Assembly (NCBI GenBank): GCA_037176845.1
Contig: JAYKXP010000005.1
Location: 930,001 to 994,000 of the forward strand
DNA length: 64,000 nt
Direction: 5' to 3'
Source of the DNA: Paramarasmius palmivorus
Lineage: Eukaryota; Basidiomycota; Agaricomycetes; Agaricales; Marasmiaceae
Shown: one piece after another, positions 1-10,570 of the stretch
Layout: every line of letters begins with the position of its first letter
How positions within the stretch are numbered: the first letter of the stretch is position 1
Translations under genes and position numbers: made by a program
Notes under the pieces: model-generated
Seen by the model: only the letters and a program-made list of their open reading frames with translations
What the model was told of the DNA's origin: nothing
Database searches by the model: none

Positions 1-663
1 TTGAAGTCAGCTGGTGCAGATGTTGCTGCCTTCGATTACGTGCGGCGAACAAGAGAGATTTCACGCATGTCGCTGAGTGTTGCGGCTGGCACGGGTACTT
101 CTACGCCACTCGCTGGTTCTGTCACTCAGGGTGGCGAATTGTTTAAAGGATTTAGTGTATTCGGCAATAAGGTCAGTCGCGTGTCCCGATTTCAATGTTT
201 AAGTACTGATATAGTTTAACATTTTCATATTTAGCTTACTGACCGCCTTAAGGAAGGTGGCCTGGAGAATCTTATTTCGGGGGTGAAGAACTTTTTACCA
301 GCGAACAAGCTCCTGCCTGTCACTCGCCTCACGGAAGCATTGATGGACTCGTCTGCGGCGTCGAACTCATCGCTCGCCGAGACAGACGAATATATTTTCC
401 TTGATCCTCGTGCACCCAAGAACCAAAATCAACCGCAATACCCGGGTGCAGGAGGCAGTGGCGGTGGGCAAAGGGCAAGGAGGATGGCGTTTAATGAGAG
501 TGTTGTTTTCATGGTTGGTGGTGCTGGATATGTTGAGTACGGGAACTTGGAAGAGTGGGCAAACAAGACAGGGAAGAGAGTTACATACGGTGGTACAGAG
601 ATCGTTGATCCTGGAGGCTTCATGAGGATTTTGGAAGAACTAGGGAAGGCAGGGAGTACGTAG
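1..663 (+). CDS. SLY1: SLY1/SCFD1-type Sec1/Munc18 protein, C-terminal part (5' truncated)
   Basis: Only the last two exons are inside the window: 1-171 and 235-663, joined across a 63-nt intron (172-234, GT..TAG). The spliced frame runs from a linker into TDRLKEGGLENLISGVKNFL, then a variable stretch, then a strand that reads VVFMVGGAGYVEYGNLEEW and stops at 661-663. This tail is characteristic of SLY1, the SM protein that binds the ER-Golgi syntaxin (Sed5/STX5) and supports SNARE assembly in ER-to-Golgi transport. The family is about 620-700 aa, so about 200 residues (57 + 142) are present here and the rest lies upstream. The call rests on recognition of the C-terminal motif; other SM proteins (VPS45, VPS33) lack this wording. 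Confidence 0.85.
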
Positions 664-1218
664 ACATGTCTATTTCTATCGCTTGGACGTAAGGAATAAT
701 CCTGTGTTGGTGAGAAACATTCCTGGGCAACGTCATACCCAAGTTGCTAAGCTGCCAAAAGCCTTTCAAGGCTCTGTACATTTCATAGCTTGGCTGCTCA
801 CTTGTGCCACTTTGGAACGAGGCACCGAGGTTTTGAATGGATCGAGTCCAATTTGAGTCTGTCCCACGTGGAGATGTTGTTACTTTGGGCGCTTGTTACA
901 TGTCACAGCTCGTTTCCAACCACCACGACGCGAAACTCTGGCGACAGTCCAGGCTTCATTAATATCGTCATATGGACCGGACAGCACTGTTTCACACCCT
1001 GTGTACTCTGCGGCTTTAACGAATTACAAGTGTCCAATCATCTTTCATCTTGTAGGAGCTCCGGCGAATCGTCAAACATGGATCACCGGCCTAGACCTTG
1101 GCTCCTTCCTCTTCCCTTCCGTGTGTTTTACTTATTTGGAATATCCCTTGGAATAAAAGGCATCTGGACCTGAACTTAGACACTGGATCCTATTCGTCAA
1201 TCCCTCCCTATATAATCG
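664..1218. other. Intergenic: SLY1 terminator side and F-box gene promoter
   Basis: No convincing coding exon seen. Short open frames here are not conserved-looking. The right end carries the TATA-like promoter of the F-box gene. Confidence 0.6.
1209..1215 (+). promoter_or_regulatory. TATA box of the single-exon F-box gene
   Basis: TATATAA lies only 4 nt before the first ATG (1219) of the open frame. Transcription would be expected to begin about 25-35 nt downstream, near 1240, so the first ATG may be outside the mRNA and the second in-frame ATG at 1249 is the likelier start. Confidence 0.5.
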
Positions 1219-2553
1219 ATGGCCGAAAATTTTGCTCCTTGTCCCGTAATGACTCAAACAGGGATTCATACTCTCCCGCCCGAAATTTTGGGCGACATTT
1301 TCGCTCATTCCACATCCTACAACGCCGACGCGCCTCTTGTTCTCTCACTCGTTTGCCGGAATTTCCATCGAGTTGTACATGGCACACCACGAGCTTGGTC
1401 CAAGCTTAAGCTGACCCAAACCCAAGGCGGGGAGAGGAGTCTCGTGCGGAAAGCTGGCCTGTGGTTCGTGCGTGCACACGAATGCGGCCTTGACCTATTC
1501 GTCGACATCACCGGGGACCAATCATTTCCATTCCTAATCGCCTTCCTCTCGCACCACCGAGAAAATATTCTTACACTGAACGTCTATTCTACCACCGAGT
1601 TGAAGGCATACGACTTCCTCGATTCCCTCTTTCCTTCCGATTCTTACCCCACTCATCCCGCACACCTCCGTAACCTCCGACTGCGAATAACGTCCGACAT
1701 CACTCAAGCCACTCCTTCATCATGGTCACCTGTATGGAACTCCTTCGACAGGTTTCCGGGGTTGATGTCGTTGAAGTTGACCAACCACATTCTTCCCGCT
1801 CTTCCAACTCCAAATTTATCCAATCTCCGCACGCTTTGTATCCTCCGACCCTTACGGGCTCCTCCATTAGCCACACATAAAATTGTGAGGCTGCTTAGGA
1901 GTGCACCTCAGTTGGAGGTACTGGAGGTTGACACGCGTATTTCTGTCTCTCCAGGGCAGGATGTAGCCATCGAGATGGAAAAGCTACAAAAGCTAAGCCT
2001 GAGGACGAACAACCTTACGCACGTCCTTGGCTTAGTCCTTCCATTAGCTCTCGAGGATCTCCGTTTATCGGACTTGGATGGAAGACGTGTTGGGGCTGCG
2101 TCTCAATTAGGTGCTGCGGTGAAGAGGATACCTTTAGGAAACCTCCACTTCCTGGATATCTCAGGGGTTTCTTTCACCAGCGACAGCGTGGACATCTGGC
2201 AACGGTGCATTAACGATATGAGCCAGTTGACTAGCATGTCTATCAGCGACTTCCATGGTGATAGTTCGGGACTCGTCTCGCTACTCGCTACCAGTGCGTG
2301 CCGAGACTTACGACACGTATGCCTCTCGGGGCTTAAAGCCCTTTCCCCCTTGCAAAAGCTCAAAATGGCTCGACCAGATGTGACCGTGGAATGGGAGACG
2401 GTAGCAAGCCGGACGAAAGTGTTTGAGATTGGCGTTGGATGTCCCAGTTCAATGTTTGAGGTGCCGCGGGGTTTAGAATATGGGCAGGCGAAAGGCTCTA
2501 TCGACAGGCCTGCTGAGGAAATGAGACTGGAGGATGTTGATGGGTCGTGGTAG
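1219..2553 (+). CDS. F-box domain protein with degenerate leucine-rich repeats
   Basis: Single-exon frame of 444 codons from the first ATG. The F-box is at the N-terminus: residues about 15-55 read GIHTLPPEILGDIFAHST, followed by a VLSLVCRNFHRVVHGTPRAW segment, the classic fungal F-box-like pattern. The rest is leucine-rich with repeated L..L.LxN spacing (for example MSLKLTNHILPALPTPNLSNL), consistent with an LRR-like substrate-binding surface. F-box proteins link targets to SKP1-CUL1 ubiquitin ligases; the target here cannot be inferred. The start at 1219 sits 4 nt after a TATA box, so translation more probably begins at 1249 (MTQTGIHTLPPE), ten residues shorter and still containing the full F-box. 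Confidence 0.85.
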   Translation: MAENFAPCPVMTQTGIHTLPPEILGDIFAHSTSYNADAPLVLSLVCRNFHRVVHGTPRAWSKLKLTQTQGGERSLVRKAGLWFVRAHECGLDLFVDITGDQSFPFLIAFLSHHRENILTLNVYSTTELKAYDFLDSLFPSDSYPTHPAHLRNLRLRITSDITQATPSSWSPVWNSFDRFPGLMSLKLTNHILPALPTPNLSNLRTLCILRPLRAPPLATHKIVRLLRSAPQLEVLEVDTRISVSPGQDVAIEMEKLQKLSLRTNNLTHVLGLVLPLALEDLRLSDLDGRRVGAASQLGAAVKRIPLGNLHFLDISGVSFTSDSVDIWQRCINDMSQLTSMSISDFHGDSSGLVSLLATSACRDLRHVCLSGLKALSPLQKLKMARPDVTVEWETVASRTKVFEIGVGCPSSMFEVPRGLEYGQAKGSIDRPAEEMRLEDVDGSW

Positions 2554-3150
2554 GCTATATAGACTACATACACACTCAGTGGGCCGTAAATTAAAATTAA
2601 AATTAATTATCGTTCCTTCTTTATGTCTCTCGGACTTTTGGATTTGAGTGTTCGTATGCACGTAGAATATAAGTATTCGGTAGGTCAGCGGTAGGTCATA
2701 ACTACTCTCATGGTCATTGACATTCCTAGTTGAACTTCATCCAAAATTTTGTGAGAAGTTACGCAGCCACTCCTTTTCCGTTTGGAGCCATGATCATTTC
2801 TACTTCTCGAGCTCGAACCACCCCCTTCAGAGAAGTAATCTACTCATCCGCGAACGTGCAAGACCTGATGATTTTTCGGCCGCACGACGCTTGACGAGTC
2901 TGACAGATTCGGCCAGGGACAGACCGTGTTATCCGGATACTTCACCAGACGCTGCAACGTTATTGGACCGAGTGGCATCGGATTTCCTTTGCCTAGCTTG
3001 CCTTTCCTTGCGTTGACCTTGGGAAGCGTATGAGGTTTCCACCTAAGTTTGGATGGACTCTTCGCCTGAGCTCTGAATTAACAATTGGCGCACTCATACG
3101 CTCCTAGATCTGTATATATTCGTACCGTAACAAACAAGTGATTCTGGAGG
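2554..3150. other. Convergent intergenic region
   Basis: Lies between the 3' ends of two F-box genes on opposite strands. It should hold both 3' UTRs; AT-rich stretch near 2585-2610. No gene seen. Confidence 0.6.
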
Positions 3151-4994
3151 CTACATGCTTGCACCCCCCTCGATTTTTTCCATCATTACTTCTTCGACCA
3201 CTTCTTCCAAAGACGCGATCTGTTCATCTGTAATGCCCGCGTGGTAGATTACAAACAGCGTATTAAGCTTTTGACCGCACGACGCCCGCCATTTGAGACT
3301 CTGGATAAGCTTGTCAATGACAAGTTCCACGTCCCTGGCATTGCTCGTATAAGAGTCGAATGACAAGGAGAGCCTGGTCAATGATGGGAAAGATATTGAC
3401 AGCGGCTTTGATGAAGGGCCGTTAGGGGCCTCGCCAGCCAAAGTCAAGGCAGATGCTAGTTGATACGCCCAACTATGTCCTCGAATAGAAAGTTGTTTCA
3501 AACTAGTAGAGTGAACTAGCGGCCTAAAGAAGATTGGGAATAGATCTGCCCTTCCAGGTGACAATAGTTGGTTCGCGTTATGTACCAGGTCGACCGCGTA
3601 ATCGATTGTTCGATCAAAGCCACCGCCAATGTCAATGGATTCAACGGATTCGCCAAATAAAGTCTCTATGGCTCTGTTTGTTTCTGTCCGCGTTGCATCG
3701 ACATTACCAGAGTCTCGTCTAATTTCAAGCTGGAGGAGCGGATCGTCCGTTCGCTTCATCGTATGACGAGACGGTATCGAGATATTCGCAGTGTCCCACG
3801 CCTTTAGGCTGAAGGAAGAGGAGCGTCGACTGATGTAGACATCAAATGATAGTGCTTTCATTGCGTCGTATCTCTTTTTCAGACTAGACCACAAAGGGGC
3901 CCAGTCTTCGACCGATGATGAAATAGACAAAAGATCAACCCTGGTGGACGGTGGATATGCGACATGTGTGAACATGGCGGAGAGAGAGGCGCCTCCTGCA
4001 ACAAAACGAAGGTGACGCAAGTGACGCAAGTGAACCACATCCAATCCCTGAATCGAACGAGGCCCAGCATAATCCAATTCAAGTGTCTGCAATGAAGACA
4101 TGCGTCTAAGAGCCTCGATGAACTGCTGGCCTGAAGGCGAAACACTACCATCGCCAAGAAGGTACAAATTGGTGAGATTCCTTAGCATGGGAGATTCCCA
4201 TGGAAAGTGGCAACGATCCAAGTGCATGTCCTCGAGCGAGGGTGCATCAAGTGACAAAAATTGGGACGGAAGAGACAACAGTTGGTGGTCTCCTCCATAC
4301 AGACATAGTTTTCGCAACCTCGGAGCCGGCTGAATGAGCCTACTTACAAAGTTTTGCAACTTTGTAGTATCTCCCATGGAAGTAGTGATGTCGAATCGCA
4401 AGATCTCGACGCGGGACATTTGATTCTGAATTGTATCAAGAATATCCTGCCGGATATCTGGGTCTCCTGAAATGACGATATGGAGGTTGGCGTTCTTGGA
4501 CCGTTGGGCCATGGCATTTGCCAGAGAAGGGATGGACAAATCAGGACATATCCATAGCGGGGCATGGTTCAGCGCAATCGTTCGCCAGAAATGACAGACA
4601 TGGGTGAAGAAAAACCAATCGTTTCTGCGCTTCTTGTCGTGGAATCGCGGGTATGCCGTGTATAGATCTCTGGTGAGATAGGAGAAGATTTCCGTGAGGA
4701 CTTCTGCAGGAAGTCTGGCTACCGGTAACTTCGAATTACGCTCAACCTTGGCTTGATGTAGTTCGTACTCGAGTCTTTCGAGTCTTCGATCTAGTTCTTC
4801 GAGAGAATCTATATCACCTGGTACCGTTAATGATACGAACGCGGTGATTGTTTTTCTAACACGGACCATGAGAGTCACCAGCTGCAGCCGATTTGCCTTC
4901 TTCATCAGACACCACACTTTCATCTTCCAGCAAGTCGGGTACTGATAACATATTAGCTTTGCATAGCAGATATCTTGCAGAGCATACCAGTCAT
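3151..4994 (-). CDS. F-box protein, tandem paralog A
   Basis: Proposed exons: 4994-4988 (7 nt), 4941-4867 (75 nt), 4817-3151, giving 582 aa. The N-terminus is acidic (PDLLEDESVVSDEEGKSAAA), then a coiled coil (DSLEELDRRLERLEYELHQA), then an F-box from about residue 58 (LPVARLPAEVLTEIFSYL, later FTHVCHFWRTIALNHAPLW). The remainder is an LRR-like fold with leucine-rich strands. An unspliced reading stays open to 5103, but its upstream part is interrupted by stops in paralog B. The three-exon structure is shared: the second exon is 75 nt in both genes, and CCC/CCA and CTG/CTA differences there are synonymous only in this frame. Role by family: SCF ubiquitin-ligase adaptor. Weak donor (GTCCGT) at the second intron is the main doubt. 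Confidence 0.85.
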
Positions 4995-5825
4995 AGATTG
5001 AGAAGCAGTCGAGCGAAGCAAGAGTGAGCTCGAGGTCAGGGGGGCCCAGAGCGTCCAAGCGAAAGCCAAAAATCACGATTTCCCACGATTCACGGTTTCG
5101 CATCCATGATCACTGAGGCTCGGAAAGGGACTTTTCTCCTCCAGAATCGATTCAAACCCTTACCTTTGAGGCTTCTCGGCAATCTTAAAGGTGTCTCATA
5201 CATAATAAGGATGGGTCAAGCGTCATGAGAGGCATAGTTATTGCGAAAATGTGTTTTTACCCTTATTCAACCCATTTTGAAGTCTAGAGAACATATATGG
5301 ATACACATGGCTCCTCTAAGGTCCCCCAGCCTACCCCGCTCGACGGCTTTCCCCTGGAAAACACACAAGATCACGACTTACACTCTGGCAATGGCGTATC
5401 CTCCGTAATGACTGATGGCCATTGCCTACGATCTAGGTCAAGAAGACGTCTAATCGGAACCAGCAAATTACTCGAATAACTACGGTATAGACATTAAAGT
5501 CGCAACCTGACGTTGCACACCATACCTTGCTTCAACTTTACTTTCAGTGAAGCCCTACGACTGCCAGAAATTTTCTGTCTCTAGATACTGTGGTTGATGC
5601 TTGGACTCGGAGAACGATCACGCAGCTGCGCAGTTGCAGGTTAACACTCCTTTTGTTCTACTACGCATAGTTCCGCAATATCATACCACACAGGCCTAGG
5701 TACAAGAAATACATTGTGTGACGCAAGGGAGGGTGGATACATGAATCCGATAGTCTCAAATTGCGATTTTGACCTACTGAACGTTGAATGTTACTGACCA
5801 TATATACTACGAGTAGCTCACGCGT
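4995..5825. other. Intergenic between tandem F-box paralogs
   Basis: Contains the promoter of paralog A (minus strand) and the 3' side of paralog B. Only short, non-conserved open frames, for example 5297-5479 on the plus strand. No gene supported. Confidence 0.55.
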
Positions 5826-7651
5826 TTATCTATTAGACACGATTACTTCTTCAACCACTTCCTCCAAAGCCGTGACTTGATCCATGATCGTAATGCCATC
5901 GCAGCAGATAACGGACAGGGTAATAAGCTTTCGGCCACACGAAGCCCGCCATTTGAGACTCTGGATGAGCCTGTTGAGGACAAGTTCCGCTTCCACCATT
6001 GGATCCCTATAAGAATCGAGCCTCAAGGAGAGACTGGTTAATGAGGGAAAGGATATTGGCGCCTTTGATGAAGAATTGGGAGCCTTGCTGGCCAAAGCGA
6101 ATGCTACTTGGTATGCCCAACTGTTTCCTTGAATAGAAAGTTGTTTCAGACCAGTGGAATGAAACAGCGCGCCAAAGAAGACCGAGAACAGGTCGCGGTC
6201 TGCCCTTTCAGGTGAGAACAATGGATCCTCGTGCACTAGGCCGACATCATCTTCGATAGATCGATTGAAGGCGCCGCTGATGTGAATGACCTCGATGGAG
6301 GCGGAACATAGAGCCTCCATGGCCTTATTCATTTCCGCCTGCGTCGCGTCAATGTTGGCGGAATGTAGTGTAATATTGAGTAGGAGAAGTGGATGCTCCA
6401 TGCGTTCCCATGTTTCGCGAGCAAACGACGCCAAGGCACCGTCCCACGCCTTCATGCTGAGGTAGCAAGAGTATTGATCGATGTAGACGTGAAGCGAAAG
6501 TGTTTTCATCGCATTATGATTGTATGTCTCTGCCAACCGTGGCCACAAAGAGGCAAAACTTGTTGCTGATGAAGAAGATTTAAGCATGACAGCGGCGGAG
6601 GGCGGATATGTGATGTGGGTGAACATGGTAATGAAAGAAGGGCCATCCGCAACGAGACGAAGGCAACGAAGTCGTGGCAGTGGAACCACGTCTGTCCCTT
6701 CAATTGTGTGAGGCCCAACATGATACAATTTCAGTGTCTCCAATAAAGGCATGCGTCGAAGAGCGTCAAGGAATTGCTGGCCCGAGGGGTATACCTGGCC
6801 GTTGCCGAAAAGGTCCAAGGAAGTAAGATTTCCTAGCAGAGGAGAATCCCATGGAATGTGACAATGATTTAAGGATACCTCGTCGAGTGAGGGCGTATCC
6901 CTCGCGAGAAATTGAGCCGGAAGCGTTAACATTTCTTCATATGTCGCGTCCAGAGATAGTACTCGCAACCTTGGGGCAGGCTGAGTGAGGCTGTTCACAA
7001 AGTTCCGCAACTTATCTTTTGCCGACGTGATAGTCAGTTGCAACGTCCCGACGCGATTCATCAGTTGGCTCTGTATCGTGTCTAAGAGATTCTGCTCAAT
7101 CTTGGCCCTACTTGAGTTTGAAAGGACGAGATGAAGATCGGCAGTCTTGGACCGTTGGATCACGATCTCTGCTAACGCAGGGATGGTCAAATCAGGACAT
7201 GTCCAAAGTGGGGCATGGTTCAGCGCAATGATCCGCCAGAAATGACAGATCTGCGTGAAGGCGAGCCACTGGGTTCGTCCTCCGTAGGGTGGCAGGGACA
7301 TCGTGCTTGGGTTTGGGGCGAGATAGGAGAAGATTTCCGTGAGGACTTCTGCAGGAAGTCTGGCTACCGGTAACCTCGAATTACGCTCAACCTTGGCTTG
7401 AGCTAGTTCGTACTCTAGCCTCTCGAGTTTTCGATCTAGTTCTTCGAGAGAATCTACACCACCTGGTACTGTTAATGATACGAACGCGGTGATTGTTTTT
7501 TTTTTGACACGTACCATGAAATTCACCAGCTGCAGCCGATTTTGCTTCTTCATTAGCCACCACGACCCCACCTTCTAGTGCATTTGGAGCTTCAAATCAC
7601 ATATTAGTTCCATATCAAACATACTCTCGAGAGCATACCAGTCCCAATCAT
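5826..7651 (-). CDS. F-box protein, tandem paralog B
   Basis: Proposed exons: 7651-7639 (13 nt), 7589-7515 (75 nt), 7462-5826, giving 574 aa. Same organisation as paralog A: short acidic start, coiled coil DSLEELDRKLERLEYELAQA, F-box LPVARLPAEVLTEIFSYL, then leucine-rich repeats ending EEVVEEVIVSNR. Donors GTATGC and GTACGT and a CTAAT branch-like element are conserved with paralog A. The two genes sit head-to-tail about 0.8 kb apart and are clearly a tandem duplication, but the region just after the F-box differs strongly (RDLYTAYPRFHDKK in A versus APNPSTMSLPPYGG in B). An ATG at 7553 in another frame would also open into the main exon without splicing; I regard that as intron read-through. 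Confidence 0.85.
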
Positions 7652-7906
7652 AGATTCAGCCGAATGAGGGTGAGTGTAAGAAGCGCCTCGACGCCGTCAT
7701 CAAAAATATTTTCGGCGCTCAACCGGGGCCAATTTGAATACATCGATATCACCGATATCATCCAATGGCTGTCACGAGGCGCGAATCGCGCTCTCTGGGA
7801 CATTGAGCAGAAGCGAAAGAGTCTAAATATTGCGAGTACAGACAACCGAGTACAACAAGCCTAATATAACCCAACGGAAATCCCTGAAAACAGTGTTCTA
7901 AACCTA

Positions 7907-10570
7907 CTAATTAGGAACCCGACGAGCTGTGTTGGTAGCTCGAGACGGGAATGCGGACCATAGACATATCATTACCGTCGTCAGGGGAACTGCAAGGTAC
8001 GGTAATGAATGGATACCCCTTACACTCGACATGGCGCCCACAACTAGCGGGAAAGAAGCTAAAAACGTGCAAATACTTAGCATACGAAAACTACAGAAAC
8101 GAAGCGGCTCTTACATGTGCCGAGGTTGCCTGCTGCGCCGCTGAGCCCAGAGGTCAGTTTCGCCTAACAACATTCCCGACAATTCCACGTACAAAATAGC
8201 CATGCCCATCATACGAACATCCGGGGGAAGAATTTCGCTGAGCATCGTCAGACTAGCAGGCCACACGGGACCATACATCAACCCGATAATTGCTGTAGAG
8301 AATGAATTCTCGATGTTTGAATTGACGAGCCAGATGAGAATGTGCATGATGAGAGCAACACCTAGTTCAAATGAGCTTCATCTGTCATGCGACTGTCTTA
8401 ACCTCGTACCCCTATAGCGCAGATTAAACGGCAACTCGAAGTGACCAAAGACTAACCACTCACATGAGCCCAATCACCACATGTTTCCGCTGTGCGAAGG
8501 TGAGTCTTTTCACCCGTCAATGCTCTATGACGGAGTTGAGAATAGTGACCTCACAAACCTTGGTGAGAAATGACCCCAAAGAACACGTCCAACTGCCGAG
8601 CCCCCATTGAAGCCAGAGGTTACATATCCGACTGTTTTGGGATTCGCATTCTGGAAGAGAAGATAGTATGAGCACATGCTGCCTCTCTAAGAACATTGAC
8701 ACGTACACGCGCAGCAAGAAGATAGGATACAGCCTATCATAGACGAATAAACCACAGGACTGGTACGCATATCGATCTATGTCACTTACGAAGCCTTGCG
8801 TTGTCGTTTCACTATTGATGGTATGTAAGTACTCCTGACCAAGTTCAAGCGACAATAAGAAGCTACCTTCCACAGTACAACCAACCGAAGACCGCAAATG
8901 CCCATTGCAAGGGCAGATGAAGAGCAAGCAATAACGCTGTTCCAATCAATGTCAAAGATTTGATAACACTGGGCCTCAACAAGTACACTCACTGCTTTTT
9001 TGTGGCTGCGATGCTACCATAGTTGTGGAAGAGGATGGTGTCTCCTTCTCTGGAGTCATTGGCACTAGCGCAATTTCCCTATCCTCGGTCGTAGGCGTCC
9101 CGGGCGCAGATCTGGGTGTGGTAGCTGCAAGGGTTTCCTTCCTCTCTGCAACACGTTCACGCTGAGTAGGCCGGAAGGCGTAAAAGACCAATCCCAAGTT
9201 AATAGCAGACACCACCAGAGATCCATAGTAGAAATTCGGCCACGGAGCTCCTGCTGCGATGATGGATTGACATACGAGGGGTGCGAATGCGCCACCAAAT
9301 GCTGGAACTCGGGTTAGACTGCGGGGACAGGTGACAAGAAAAAAGAACTGACCCCAAAGGCCGTAAGCATATCCCATAGCCTGTTTCGGTCCACTCGCCA
9401 GATACTCGTTTCTGACGGAGCACAACAAATGTCAGCCTATCCCTTTCTTGACAGCAGTAGTATGGGAGAGATTACAGGGACGCTAGAATCAAAGTCAGAC
9501 ATCAAAATCCGCCATGAAGAAACAAAAAAATATCGAAGCGTACCGGTCAAGAAAGCCCTAGCCAGCGCAGCCGTAGCATACGCTATAAACATCGCCGAAA
9601 ATCCAAGTCGTACGCCCATCAAAATGAAAAATGACGAATGGACGATGCTAGCAGAGATGAGCGTGTTGAATCGTGCTTGAGATGCAGAGAATCCGACGCT
9701 GGTTTGAGGGCCATCAGCTGGGCGATAAAGGGACAGCCAGGCCGGGAGCATCGACCGTTTGCCGATGTGGTAGAGGCCCAGACGGCGCATGACGGGCTCG
9801 ACGATGAAGGTGCCGATGAAAAAACTGATTATACGTTGAATATTTAGCCCGCAATGGAAGGAAGAAGATACTTACCCAACAGTGCTGCCACAGAAGAGTG
9901 CAGAGGTCAGCATGTCACTGAGGTTGAACTGTGCCTTCAAATCTATTGTTGAGACAGAGTATATCAGTACCATTATACGCGTCGCCCGATTTATCGAAAC
10001 TAACAGGGTAATGCCGTTCCAGTAACTTAAGCAGAAATAAATCAGCCAATCATTGATAACATGGAAGACGCGCTTACCTCCATCACCCCATCCACACAGG
10101 AAAAACAAAAAGAATGCACAAGCTAGGCGCCGCTTCATAATCGGATCGAGTTTGGGCGAAGGGGCAACAGCAGGTTCGCCTCTCATTAGTTCGATTATCG
10201 AGCCGCTTCTATCGACAGGAGTGCTCGGTGGACATTCGGTGGCAGGCGTCGCAGGCAGAGAAGGACCAGGGGTGGGCAAGGATGATCCTTGGTGTCGGGG
10301 GATGTAAACGTTAGTAGAGTATCCCGACATGTAGACGTTGGATAAGGGCGAGGGAAGCGCAGGAGAGGTATTATTATCGTTCAACGGCGGCGGATCATCC
10401 TCGTCGATGGCTGACTCGTTTTGAGATGTCGAGTCATTTGCATCAATACCCGAGCGACCAAAGGAAATCTGGGGTAGAGTTGGGTTGAGGCTGAACCTGC
10501 GGCCACGGAGGCCACTGGTAACGCTCTTTTGACAGTAGTCGACTGCGGGAGTGGGCAATAGAGAAGACAT
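7907..10570 (-). CDS. Major facilitator superfamily transporter, BSC6 (YOL137W)-like
   Basis: A complete frame can be assembled over about 15 exons. Exons that I fixed: 10570-10078, 10025-10005, 9942-9876, 9824-9544, 9482-9476 (7 nt), 9411-9353, 9301-8993; the rest follow down to the TAG at 7909-7907. The N-terminus (about 140 aa) is cytosolic and Ser/Pro-rich. Family landmarks then appear in order: GWGDGVTGTALPY, ARAFLTGASLNEYLASG, MGYAYGLWG, APLVCQSIIAAGAPWPNFYY, FRPTQRE, LYCGSETTTQGF, ANPKTVGYVTSGFNGG, YGPVWPASLTMLSEILP, and a last helix before AFPSRATNTARRVPN. Predicted polytopic membrane protein; substrate unknown. No frame break is needed. The 7-nt exon is required to keep frame between ACC-G and the NEYLAS exon. 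Confidence 0.85.
9476..9482 (-). other. 7-nt microexon in the MFS transporter gene
   Basis: CGTCCCT is bounded by TAG on its 5' side and GTAATC on its 3' side. Both flanking introns carry a CTGAC branch-like element, one 12 nt and one about 20 nt before the acceptor. Including it turns ACC G + CG TCC CT + A AAC GAG into LTG-A-S-L-NEYLAS, in frame and family-like; without it the frame shifts. Confidence 0.7.

Noticed and set aside
2103..2573. 156-aa minus-strand frame
   Set aside because: Antisense to the F-box coding exon.
4818..5103. N-terminal extension of F-box paralog A to the ATG at 5103
   Set aside because: The matching region in paralog B has stop codons and a conserved intron signature, so this is more likely intron and 5' UTR.
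7648..7845. 65-aa minus-strand frame upstream of F-box paralog B
   Set aside because: It ends in a different frame just before the proposed ATG at 7651; probably 5' UTR.
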